From: Streptomyces sp. NBC_00490
Lineage (GTDB): Bacteria > Actinomycetota > Actinomycetes > Streptomycetales > Streptomycetaceae
Direction of reading: 5' to 3'
NCBI RefSeq assembly: GCF_036013645.1
Contig: NZ_CP107869.1
Coordinates: forward strand, 4,216,001-4,280,000
DNA: 64,000 bases
Shown: positions 17,702 through 25,123 of the stretch, in pieces
How the letters are laid out: the number at the start of each line of letters is the position of its first letter
Numbering within the stretch: position 1 is the first letter of the stretch
Program-made: the position numbers and the translations under genes
The notes under the pieces: model-generated
Seen by the model: only the letters and a program-made list of their open reading frames with translations
Database searches by the model: none
Told to the model about the DNA's origin: nothing

Positions 17702-18818
17702 GCTGCGCGGCCCCGACGTACCGGCCAAGGCGCTGGATGCCCGCGCCCTGGCCGCCCTCGCCGCCAACCCGGGCTGCAGACGGCGCGCGATCCTGGACGG
17801 CGCCGGGGTGAACAAGGCGGCATTGGCGGGCGCACTCGGCTCGCCGTCGGCGTTCGGCCAGTCGCAGTTCGCGCTCACTCGGGGCAACGCGTTCGAGGCG
17901 AAGGTGAAGGCGGACGGCGGCGCGGAGCTGCTGCGCCTGGTCCACGAGCGGCTGGACCGGTCCGCCGAGCCGCCCGCCCACGCGCGGGTGCCGGAGCTGA
18001 CCGCGATCGGCCCCGAGGGGCGCACGGCCCGGACGGCGCTGGCGCTGCGCGAGGCCACCGAGGCGGTCGGCGAGTGGACCCTGCTCGACCACCCGATGCT
18101 CGCGCTGGACGTCGCGGGCTCCCCCGCCTTCCTGGAGCCGGACGCGGTGGTCGTGCACCCGGACGGCACGTGGACGGTCGTGGAGATCAAGTCGTTCCCG
18201 ATGCTGGACGGTTCGGCGGACCCGGCGAAGGTGGGCGCGGCGGCGCGGCAGGCGGCGGTGTACGTGCTGGCGCTGGAGCAGGTCGCGGCGCGTCTCACCC
18301 AGGAAAGCGCCCCCGCTCCCGAGGTGCGCGACCGGGTGCTTCTCGTCTGCCCCAAGGACTTCTCCAACCTGCCCACCGCCTCCGCCGTCGACATCCGCAA
18401 GCAGCGCGCGGTGACCGGGCGCCAGCTGGCCCGCCTCACCCGTGTCCAGGACATCGCCGAGACGCTCCCCGAGGGCACCTGCTTCGACCCCGCCCGGCCC
18501 GCAGAGGAGCTGACGGCGGCCGTCGAGTCGGTCCCGGCGACGTACGCGCCCGAGTGCCTGGCCGCGTGCGAACTGGCCTTCCACTGCCGTGACCGCTCCC
18601 GCGCGGCCGGCGCGGTGACGTCCCTGGGCCGGTCCGTGCGGGCCGAGCTCGGCGGCCTGACCACCGTGCCGGACGTCCTGGCCGCGGCCCGGGGAGAGGC
18701 CGGGGACGCCGAGGACCCGGCGGTGGCCGCCCTGCGCAGAGCCGCGCGGCTGCGGGCCGAGGCGCTGAGCGCCATGGCGCCGGGAGCGACCGCGCCGGAG
18801 GCACCGGCATGTCACTGA
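17598..18818 (+). CDS. PD-(D/E)xK nuclease with Fe-S cysteines (RecB/Cas4/Dna2-like)
   Basis: A nuclease of about 406 residues. The RecB-family motifs are in order: RGNAFE (Glu100), LEPDAVVV (Asp182), VVEIKSF (Glu196, Lys198) and QAAVY (Gln218, Tyr222). Four cysteines are placed as in Fe-S nucleases such as Cas4, AddB and Dna2: Cys60 before the core, and Cys320, Cys324 and Cys330 after it (ECLAACELAFHC). An Fe-S cluster is therefore likely. GTG 17598 (VSEFHGS) is the most likely start though its ribosome site is weak; a later start would still keep Cys60. It overlaps PAP2 by 104 nt and the next gene by 10 nt. Confidence 0.85.
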   Translation: MSEFHGSARHGSHQEPSRVPPPRKRGTALRQQLAELRGPDVPAKALDARALAALAANPGCRRRAILDGAGVNKAALAGALGSPSAFGQSQFALTRGNAFEAKVKADGGAELLRLVHERLDRSAEPPAHARVPELTAIGPEGRTARTALALREATEAVGEWTLLDHPMLALDVAGSPAFLEPDAVVVHPDGTWTVVEIKSFPMLDGSADPAKVGAAARQAAVYVLALEQVAARLTQESAPAPEVRDRVLLVCPKDFSNLPTASAVDIRKQRAVTGRQLARLTRVQDIAETLPEGTCFDPARPAEELTAAVESVPATYAPECLAACELAFHCRDRSRAAGAVTSLGRSVRAELGGLTTVPDVLAAARGEAGDAEDPAVAALRRAARLRAEALSAMAPGATAPEAPACH

Positions 18819-20410
18819 TCACCACCCTCGCCCGCCTGGAAGCCGTCACCACCGGCCGCGCCCAGCCCTCCGCCACGGTCCGGCACCGGCACCTCTCCGA
18901 CCGCCCCCTCGTCCTCGTGCCGCTCACCACCGCCGGTGAGGCCGGCGCCCCGCTCGGCGCGCTCGTCGGCACCGACCGGGACGCCCCGCGCCTCCTCGTC
19001 GTACCGCAGCCCCGCGACCGCGATCTGCGGTTCGCGTTCCTGGCCGAGCTGGCGGACATCGTGCTGCCGTACATCGACACCTGCGCGGAGGCCGTCGAGG
19101 CGGCCGAGCGCAACGAGACCGATCCGGAGACCGGCAAGCGGGTCAAGGTCGAGGTCGAGCTGTGCGCGGACGCCCCGCAGCTGATCGTGCCGAGCCGCGC
19201 GGGCATCGACCTCGTACGGCTGCTGGGCCGCTCGATGCGTTTTCGGCGTACGGCCGAGCAGGACCCCGAGTCCCCGCATCCCGCACCACCGCACGTGCCG
19301 TTGCTGGGCCGGTGGCTGACCCACTTCGGGGAGCGGGCGCGGGTCCCCGGCTCCTCCCTGCTGCTCGCCGCGACGGAGGTCCTGTCCCGGCACTGGGCGA
19401 CCGGCCAGTCCACCCTGGAGGACCAGCACCTGGGCGCGCTGCTCGCCTGGATCGACCCGCCGGAGGGCAGGACAGGCGCCGAGGCCGCCCTGGAGGCCGA
19501 GCTCGGCCGGGACGCGAAGGGGCAGCTGCTGCACCCGCCGGCCGGTCCCGCCACCGACCCGGCGTTCGACAACAAACTGCTCGCCCCGGCCATCGAGCGC
19601 TACGACCGCGCGCGTACCGCCCTCGCCGCCGCCGAGGACGGACTGGAGGCGGACGACCGGCTCGGGGAACTCACCACCGCCGAGCGGGAGATCAGGAAGC
19701 TGGTCGAGAGCCGGACCCGGCCCACCTGGGACGCGGTGTGGCGGGGCCTGGACCTGCTGCGGACGCTGCCCGAGGGCGCGCGCGTCGAGGAGCGCTGGAC
19801 CCGGGACCGCTGGTCCTTCACCAGCCACCGCGACCGTGTCCTGGCCGGCGAGCCCCCGCAGCCGCGCCGCGACGACGCGGTCACCGCCGCCAACAAGCTC
19901 GCCACGCGCGAGCGCGAGCAAGCCCGTCTGGAGGCGCAGGAGGCCCTGGACGACCCGCTGGTGATGGCGGGGCGGCGACTGTCCGGGGAGGCGTTCGCGG
20001 GAGAGGTCACGGACGTCGTGATGACGTACAGCGAGGGCAAGCGGCCCAGCCCGCGCCCGCTCGTCACGGTCCGCACGGACGACCGGCCCTACCTCGGGGA
20101 GCGCGTGAAGGTGTACCGCTCGCTGGGCGGCAAGCCGCAGACGGCCGAGTTCGTCGGGTACGAGAGCGAGGGCGAGGAGGCCGCCCTGATCGTCCTGCGG
20201 ATCCTCGACAAGATGGGCCGCGGCAAGGAGCCCGAGACCGGGTCCGTGCCGGAGAAGGGCGACCGGCTCTGCTTCACCCTCTTCGAGCACGAGCAGCGCG
20301 GCGGCGCGAAGCTGCCCGACCCGGAGGCCACGCCCTGGACGCACGGCGGGCCGCCCGGCGAGGCGGTCACGGAGGCCGCCGACCGCATGACCGAGGAGGA
20401 TGTTCTGTGA
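18809..20410 (+). CDS. Unknown protein between Fe-S nuclease and helicase
   Basis: A 533-residue protein I cannot name. The N-terminal half is mixed alpha/beta with no clear motif. A charged helical stretch lies at about 265-315 (AERE and ESRTRP), and the C-terminal 160 residues are rich in beta-type sequence (GEVTDVVMTYSEG, RPLVTVRTDDRPYLGERV, ALIVLRILDKMG), which could be a small barrel. Both ends overlap neighbours (10 nt with the nuclease, 4 nt with the helicase), so the three proteins are probably made in ratio. In Dna2 a stalk and beta-barrel lie between nuclease and helicase motors; this protein could supply them. That is inference, not a seen homology. Confidence 0.8.
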   Translation: MSLITTLARLEAVTTGRAQPSATVRHRHLSDRPLVLVPLTTAGEAGAPLGALVGTDRDAPRLLVVPQPRDRDLRFAFLAELADIVLPYIDTCAEAVEAAERNETDPETGKRVKVEVELCADAPQLIVPSRAGIDLVRLLGRSMRFRRTAEQDPESPHPAPPHVPLLGRWLTHFGERARVPGSSLLLAATEVLSRHWATGQSTLEDQHLGALLAWIDPPEGRTGAEAALEAELGRDAKGQLLHPPAGPATDPAFDNKLLAPAIERYDRARTALAAAEDGLEADDRLGELTTAEREIRKLVESRTRPTWDAVWRGLDLLRTLPEGARVEERWTRDRWSFTSHRDRVLAGEPPQPRRDDAVTAANKLATREREQARLEAQEALDDPLVMAGRRLSGEAFAGEVTDVVMTYSEGKRPSPRPLVTVRTDDRPYLGERVKVYRSLGGKPQTAEFVGYESEGEEAALIVLRILDKMGRGKEPETGSVPEKGDRLCFTLFEHEQRGGAKLPDPEATPWTHGGPPGEAVTEAADRMTEEDVL

Positions 20411-21741
20411 CCACGGTCTTCGACCCGGGTACGGCCGCCGCGCAGGCCACCGACGCGATCCTCCACGACACCCTGCACAGCGACAGGCGCGGTGTCGTCG
20501 TCGACTCCCCGCCCGGTGCCGGCAAGTCCACGCTCGTCGTCCGCGCGGCACTCGAACTGGCCGAGGCGGGGCGCCCGCTGATCGTCGTCGCGCAGACCAA
20601 CGCCCAGGTCGACGATCTGGTGCTGCGGCTCGCGGAGAAGAACCCGGAGCTGCCGGTCGGCCGTCTGCACAGCAGTGACACGGACGCGTACGACAAGGCG
20701 CTGGACGAGCTGCCGAACGTACGGACGTCGGCGAAACCGGCGGACCTGGCCGGTCTCCCGGTCACCCTGTCCACCGCCGCGAAGTGGGCGCACGTCAAGG
20801 TCGACGAGCCGTGGCGGCACGCGATCGTCGACGAGGCGTACCAGATGCGCTCGGACTCGCTGCTGGCCGTGGCCGGGCTGTTCGAGCGGGCCTTGTTCGT
20901 GGGCGACCCGGGGCAGCTGGACCCCTTCGCGATCGTGGGCAGCGAGCAGTGGGCGGGGCTGTCGTACGACCCGTCGGCGTCGGCGGTGACGACCCTGCTG
21001 GCCCACAACCCGGAGCTGCCGCAGCACCGCCTCCCGGTGTCCTGGCGGCTCCCGGCGTCGGCGGCACAGCTGGTCTCCGACGCGTTCTACCCGTTCACGC
21101 CGTTCCGCAGCGGCACGGACCACGGTGACCGGAGCCTCGCCTTCGCGGTCGCGTCGGACGGCTCCGGCCCCGACCGGGTGATCGACGAGGCGGCCCGGTC
21201 GGGCTGGGGCCTGCTGGAGTTGCCCGCGCGGCACACTCCGCGCACCGATCCGGAGGCGGTGCGGGCGGTGGCGACGGTCGTGCGCCGGCTGCTGGACCGG
21301 GGTGGCGCGGCGACCTCGGAGCGCTCACCGGACCCGGCGCCCCTCACCGCCGACCGTGTCGCCGTCGGCACGGCCCACCGCGACCAGGCGGCGGCCGTCC
21401 GCGCGGCCCTCGCCGAGCTGGGCGTCACGGAGGTGACGGTCGACACGGCGAACCGTCTCCAGGGCCGCGAGTACGACGTCACGGTCGTCCTGCACCCCCT
21501 CTCCGGCCGCCCCGACGCCACCGCCTTCCACCTGGAGACGGGCCGCCTCTGCGTCCTCGCCTCCCGCCACCGGCACGCGTGCATCGTGGTCTGCCGGGCG
21601 GGCGTGAGCGAACTGCTGGACGACTATCCGTCGACGGAACCGGTGCAGCTGGGGACGGTGGTGAAGTTCCCGGACGGCTGGGAGGCGAACCACGCGGTGC
21701 TGGCGCGTCTGGCGGAACACCGAGTCGGATGGCGCCCTTGA
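20407..21741 (+). CDS. Superfamily 1 (Dna2/Upf1-like) helicase
   Basis: A 444-residue SF1 motor. Walker A is SPPGAGKST (residues 34-42), motif Ia lies around VAQTNAQVDDLV, Walker B is AIVDEAYQM (DEAY at 142-145), motif III GDPGQLDPF at 166, motif IV/V VDTANRLQGREYDVTVV, and motif VI GRLCVLASRHRHA near the end. The motor is compact, with no room for large 1B/2B insertions. The GTG overlaps the previous stop by 4 nt. With the Fe-S nuclease two genes upstream it reconstitutes the parts of a Dna2-type nuclease-helicase. Copies of its last codons are found downstream (21845 on). Confidence 0.88.
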   Translation: MTTVFDPGTAAAQATDAILHDTLHSDRRGVVVDSPPGAGKSTLVVRAALELAEAGRPLIVVAQTNAQVDDLVLRLAEKNPELPVGRLHSSDTDAYDKALDELPNVRTSAKPADLAGLPVTLSTAAKWAHVKVDEPWRHAIVDEAYQMRSDSLLAVAGLFERALFVGDPGQLDPFAIVGSEQWAGLSYDPSASAVTTLLAHNPELPQHRLPVSWRLPASAAQLVSDAFYPFTPFRSGTDHGDRSLAFAVASDGSGPDRVIDEAARSGWGLLELPARHTPRTDPEAVRAVATVVRRLLDRGGAATSERSPDPAPLTADRVAVGTAHRDQAAAVRAALAELGVTEVTVDTANRLQGREYDVTVVLHPLSGRPDATAFHLETGRLCVLASRHRHACIVVCRAGVSELLDDYPSTEPVQLGTVVKFPDGWEANHAVLARLAEHRVGWRP

Positions 21742-22004
21742 GCTGCCGCCCTACGGCACCTGCGCGGCAAACGGCGAGGCCAGTGCCACCCCTCGCCGGA
21801 CGGAGTCCGGCACGCCGCCGGAGGCGGCTGATGAATACAGCCCCGACGGCTGGGAGGCGAACCACGCGGTGCTGGCGCGTCTCGCGGAACACCGGGTCGG
21901 GTGGCGCCCTTGAGCTACCGCTACAGCACGTGTGTGGCAGGCGACGAGGCCAGTGCCGCCCCTCGCCGGGAACACAAGGTGAGCTGGAGGCCTTGAGCTG
22001 GCTT
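21673..22004 (+). repeat. Degenerate duplication of the helicase 3' end
   Basis: The 350-nt gap after the helicase has no gene. It holds a second copy of the last 69 coding bases of the helicase plus about 58 nt beyond its stop: unit 1 at 21673-21799 (spanning the stop at 21739-21741) and unit 2 at 21845-21970, period 172. A shorter third fragment, resembling the helicase end once more, spans about 21969-22004. The copies differ at scattered positions, so the event is not recent. Confidence 0.85.
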
Positions 22005-22091
22005 TGCCGCGCTCTTGCGCGGCCACGAGACAATGGACGACGGCCCACTCCCGACGGGCGGGTCATCGGCAACGTACGAGGAGGAGAAGAC

Positions 22092-22457
22092 ATGGCGGAG
22101 CCCACGCCGCGTCGGCACGAACCGCGGCTACGCCCCGCGCCCCTGCTCTTCGAGCCCGCGGAGGTGGCCTCCGATCCGGAGCACTTCTTCGACCTGGAGT
22201 CCATCGACGATCCCCGGGCGCTGCTGGCCCGGGCGACGGAGCTGACGCATGCCTTCCGCGCGGCGACGGACCGTGCCGTGGAGTTCCAGGCGCTCGCGGC
22301 GGCCCAGCTCGCGGACCCGCGGCGGTTCGACCGGCTGACGGCGGCGGACATCGCGGAACGGGCCGAGTGGACCGAGGACTATGCCAAGAAGATGATCGAG
22401 TTCGGCCGGGACCTGATGCGGGGTGCCGAGGGCCGGGGCACCATCGACCCTGCGTAA
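22092..22457 (+). CDS. Small conserved protein, possible HTH
   Basis: A 121-residue cytoplasmic protein I do not recognise. The C-terminal third (RLTAADIAERAEWTEDYAKK) could form a helix-turn-helix; the N-terminus is acidic and Pro-rich. ATG 22092 follows a very strong GAGGAGGAGA site, implying high translation. It is flanked upstream by the helicase-end repeats and downstream by a CTGGCATATGCCAG palindrome 5 nt after its stop. Confidence 0.75.
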   Translation: MAEPTPRRHEPRLRPAPLLFEPAEVASDPEHFFDLESIDDPRALLARATELTHAFRAATDRAVEFQALAAAQLADPRRFDRLTAADIAERAEWTEDYAKKMIEFGRDLMRGAEGRGTIDPA

Positions 22458-22461
22458 AGCT

Positions 22462-22475
22462 CTGGCATATGCCAG
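22462..22475. promoter_or_regulatory. Palindrome CTGGCATATGCCAG
   Basis: A perfect 14-bp palindrome between the small protein and the Prim-Pol-like gene (start 22565). Its 12-bp core TGGCATATGCCA is identical to that of the palindrome at 35949-35962. It is a candidate operator; the protein that would bind it is unknown. Confidence 0.5.
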
Positions 22476-22564
22476 GCGGGCAAGATACTCCCCCGCACCC
22501 TCCCCTGTCCCGGTTTCCGGCAACCCTCCGAAACGGCACGCTCACGCCCGGTACACCTTGAGGC

Positions 22565-23161
22565 ATGAGCGACACACGCAAGGAGCTCTTCGCCGACCGT
22601 TCCGACGTCTACGGCGTCACCCCGGACGGGGCCGAGTGGCTCGCCTCGGCAGGAACGTATCCGCGGAGCACGCTGGCCCTGTGGAGGGACCGGCCGGGCG
22701 CGCCCGTCGTCCTGCCCTGCGGTACCGCCTTCGACGTCGTGAGCGTGCCCGCGATCTTCGGGCGCCGGATGCTCGACCAGCTGTGGGGCGAGGGGCCGGG
22801 CTCGGGGCCGGTCGCGGTGTTCCGTGGGCGGACCCTGCTGTTCGCCGCGCCGGGCACGGCGCATCGGCTGCCCTCGCTGCTGCGGTGGGAGGAGTTCGGC
22901 CGTACGGGAGCGGTTCCGCCGCTGCTGTGCCATGGCGCCGGAGACGCGGTGACCGTCCCCGCCCCGAGGCCGACGGAGGCCGCCCCGACCCCGTTCGACA
23001 GCCGCTGGCTCGTCGCCCCCGACACCCGCCACCCCTGGCTGCCGGGCCCCGAGATCCTGCTGTGGGCGGCCGTCCGAGCGGCCCGCGCTGCCGTGCGGAT
23101 ATCGATTTTTCCTCCCGCCGATCAGGATGCTAAGGTCTACGACGTCAGCAGGCGCCGCTAG
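22565..23161 (+). CDS. Prim-Pol N-terminal-like domain protein
   Basis: A 198-residue protein that resembles the short Streptomyces proteins usually named bifunctional DNA primase/polymerase. The visible sequence (DGAEWLASAGTYPRST near residue 21, RSTLALWRDRPGAPVVLPCG, TAFDVVSVPAIFGRRML) matches their N-terminal region in style, but I do not see the conserved catalytic acidic pair of active Prim-Pol enzymes, so catalytic activity is doubtful. The stop codon lies 8 nt inside the tRNA-Lys gene at 23152, an unusual overlap. Confidence 0.6.
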   Translation: MSDTRKELFADRSDVYGVTPDGAEWLASAGTYPRSTLALWRDRPGAPVVLPCGTAFDVVSVPAIFGRRMLDQLWGEGPGSGPVAVFRGRTLLFAAPGTAHRLPSLLRWEEFGRTGAVPPLLCHGAGDAVTVPAPRPTEAAPTPFDSRWLVAPDTRHPWLPGPEILLWAAVRAARAAVRISIFPPADQDAKVYDVSRRR

Positions 23162-23225
23162 CTCAGTTGGTTAGAGCAGCTGACTCTTAATCAGCGGGTC
23201 CGGGGTTCGAGTCCCTGGCGGCGCA
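23152..23225 (+). tRNA. tRNA-Lys (CTT), copy 1
   Basis: A 74-nt cloverleaf. Acceptor GCGCCGC pairs with GCGGCGC, anticodon arm GCTGA-CTCTTAA-TCAGC has CTT at 23186-23188, T arm is CGGGGTTCGAGTCCCTG, and the discriminator is A. CCA is not encoded. The sequence is identical to the tRNA-Lys genes at 36957 and 43598. A possible -10, TAAGGT, lies about 20 nt upstream inside the Prim-Pol-like gene, whose last codons overlap the tRNA. Confidence 0.97.
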
Positions 23226-23232
23226 CAGACAA

Positions 23233-23264
23233 CGAAGGCCTCTCACTCAGGTGGGGGGCCTTCG
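23233..23264 (+). terminator. Terminator of tRNA-Lys copy 1
   Basis: A hairpin with arms CGAAGGCC and GGCCTTCG, extendable over Ts and Gs, starts 8 nt after the tRNA. An identical copy follows the ghost tRNA half at 23383-23414. Confidence 0.75.
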
Positions 23265-23339
23265 TCATGGGCGGGCGAGATCTCTCCGGCGCGGCAGAGG
23301 CGGCCGGGGGTCCGGGGGTTGTCCCCCGGGGGATACAGC

Positions 23340-23375
23340 ATCAGCGGGTCCGGGGTTCGAGTCCCTGGCGGCGCA
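23340..23375 (+). pseudogene. Ghost tRNA-Lys 3' half (locus 1)
   Basis: These 36 nt are identical to tRNA-Lys from the 3' arm of the anticodon stem to the discriminator. The D arm and anticodon are missing, so no functional tRNA can form. Confidence 0.9.
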
Positions 23376-23557
23376 CAGACAACGAAGGCCTCTCACTCAG
23401 GTGGGGGGCCTTCGTCATGGGCGGGCGAGATCTCTCCGGCGCGGAAAGCGCGAACCGGCCTCGCTGTCGTCATTTCTTCGCGGCTTCGCCGCGCGTGGTG
23501 GGGGCTCCGCCGCTCACACCCCCGTTCGGCCGACCGCAGTGGCCGTCGCCCGGGAGC

Positions 23558-24811
23558 TCACCGGGTCGCGATCCGCACCGTCCACTGTCCCGAAGCCGTG
23601 CGGTCCTCCACCTCCACTCGTACGTCTGTGCCCGGCACCGTGAAGCTTTCGCCTAGGGCGACGGGGGCGTCCGCGAGGGGTGGGTAGACCGAGGTTTCCC
23701 AGCAGGCCTCGGTGCGGGGGTGGGCGTCGAGGACCTGGACCGGGCCGCCACCAGAGGGGGAGCCGGCGTTCACGCGGTAGACGAGCACGCCCTCGCGGCA
23801 GGTCGCCGTGTCGTTGCCGACCGCGCCGCGCGCCTCGAAGCCGAGGGCACTGTCGGGCCCGGTCCTGACCACCGCGAGCTTGGTGCCGCGGCCCAGGCCG
23901 AAGGAAGCCGCCCCTGCCGTACCGGCGCCCGCGCCCGCACCCGCCCCGAGCGGCTCCAGCGTCAGCCGTGTCGAGCCCCGCACACACGCCACCTGCCGCG
24001 GCTCCAGCCAGCCCAGCTTCCACTTGTGCCAGGCGAACAGGTCCGGCGAGAGTCCGAACTGGCTGCCCATCAGGTCCCAGTCGCCGACGAACGTGTCCCA
24101 GTCCCCCTTCCCGTCCACGGGGCGGTGGTAGAGATCGGGCAGGTCGAAGACATGACCGGTCTCATGAGCGAGCACCAGCCGGTCCGGCGGATGCTGCTCG
24201 AAGACCGTGACGACCCGGCGGATGTCCGTGCCGTCGGCCCGCAACGGGACGTCCAGGTTGACGACCTTCGTCGCGTCGGAGTCCACGCCGGGCGCGTCCG
24301 GATCGGCGACGAAGTAGACGACGTCGTACCGGGAGAAATCCACCAGCCCGTCCACCGCGGTCAGCGCGTCGCGCAGATAGGCGGCGCGGTGGGACGCGCT
24401 CCAGTCGCGCTGTATGGCGTACGCCGTGGACGGCTGCGGCATCCGGATCCACTGCCGCAGCGGATGCGGGCGCAGCGTGAACTTGCCGTAGGAGGCCTGT
24501 TCGAAGAAGCGGCTGGTGGCCGGGAAGTGGTCGGCGGCCAGTTCGTCGGGCGTGGTGCGCGGGGTCGCGTCCGGGAAGGACAGGAACACCATCACCGCGT
24601 CCAGCGCGCGGGCCGGGCGCGGATAGGCGGTGTTCCAGGTGTCCAGACCCTCGGAGTGGTGCGCCTGAGTGCGGGTCAGGGCACAGGGTTCGGCCGAGAA
24701 GGGTTCGGCGGCCGACGGACCGGTGATGAGAGAGGTGGCGGCCAAAGCCGACATGGTGGTGAACAAGGCCGCGGTGCTGCGCAGTCGAGGGCGCTGGAAA
24801 GGGCGCGGCAC
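23558..24811 (-). CDS. Secreted M6-family metalloprotease
   Basis: A 417-residue exported zinc protease. A signal peptide is visible at the N-terminus (STAALFTTMSALAATSLI). The zinc site is LAHETGHVFDLPDLYH, the extended HExxHxxxxxD motif of M6/immune-inhibitor-A-like proteases, near residue 220, followed by the Met-turn-like WDLMGSQFG. GTG 24811 is preferred over GTG 24841 because it follows GGAGG at 5 nt. It is divergent from cdgA. The protein has no obvious pro-domain boundary or anchor. Confidence 0.88.
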   Translation of the reverse strand: MPRPFQRPRLRSTAALFTTMSALAATSLITGPSAAEPFSAEPCALTRTQAHHSEGLDTWNTAYPRPARALDAVMVFLSFPDATPRTTPDELAADHFPATSRFFEQASYGKFTLRPHPLRQWIRMPQPSTAYAIQRDWSASHRAAYLRDALTAVDGLVDFSRYDVVYFVADPDAPGVDSDATKVVNLDVPLRADGTDIRRVVTVFEQHPPDRLVLAHETGHVFDLPDLYHRPVDGKGDWDTFVGDWDLMGSQFGLSPDLFAWHKWKLGWLEPRQVACVRGSTRLTLEPLGAGAGAGAGTAGAASFGLGRGTKLAVVRTGPDSALGFEARGAVGNDTATCREGVLVYRVNAGSPSGGGPVQVLDAHPRTEACWETSVYPPLADAPVALGESFTVPGTDVRVEVEDRTASGQWTVRIATR

Positions 24812-25123
24812 AGAGACCTCCGGGTGCGGTTCGCGGGACACCGCACCCAGCCTGTGTGAGATTGTCGTACTACGCCCTGTTTGTCTGCACCAGACGAGTG
24901 AGTACGGCGAAGAACCGTCAGAAGCGACACCCCGAATCGCTCACGGAACGTCACACCTGGTCGGGCGCCCCAACAAGCCGTCCAGGTGCGGGCAGAAACG
25001 ATCTGCCAGAAGGGCCGGTTGTTCCGGGACACCGGACGGTGGCTGGAAGGGGTGGGGGCCAGCCTCTATGATCGGCACACTTTCCTGCACGGACAGAGAT
25101 CGAGTGCACTGCGGGAGCGAACG
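24812..25123. other. Divergent promoter region of the M6 protease and cdgA
   Basis: 312 nt without a gene. A TATGAT box at 25067-25072 is a candidate -10 for cdgA, 51 nt before its start. cdgA is a known BldD target in S. coelicolor, but I cannot point to an unambiguous BldD box here. Confidence 0.45.

Larger units (their letters stand above)
23190..23444 (+). repeat. Direct repeat of tRNA-Lys 3' half plus terminator (locus 1)
   Basis: Positions 23190-23294 and 23340-23444 are an identical 105-bp repeat (period 150). Each begins in the 3' strand of the anticodon arm, runs through the T arm and acceptor end of tRNA-Lys, and continues through the terminator and a GC-rich linker. The 45-bp joint between them holds a GC-rich hairpin (CCGGGGG ... 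CCCCCGG) shared with the loci at 37 kb and 43.7 kb. This explains most of the 332-nt gap before the protease gene. Confidence 0.9.

Noticed and set aside
17598..18818. Assignment of the nuclease as a true Cas4
   Set aside because: Size (about 406 residues), operon partners and lack of an array argue for a Dna2/RecB-type role rather than CRISPR adaptation.
19162..21741. An 859-codon open frame running through the middle protein and helicase genes
   Set aside because: It is a shadow of the two real genes; its composition is Arg/Gly/Ala-rich without domains, and the real frames carry helicase motifs.
23190..23444. Integrated mobile element at tRNA-Lys copy 1
   Set aside because: No integrase, excisionase or foreign genes lie between the repeated tRNA ends, which are only 150 bp apart. 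A past integrase event cannot be excluded but no element is present.
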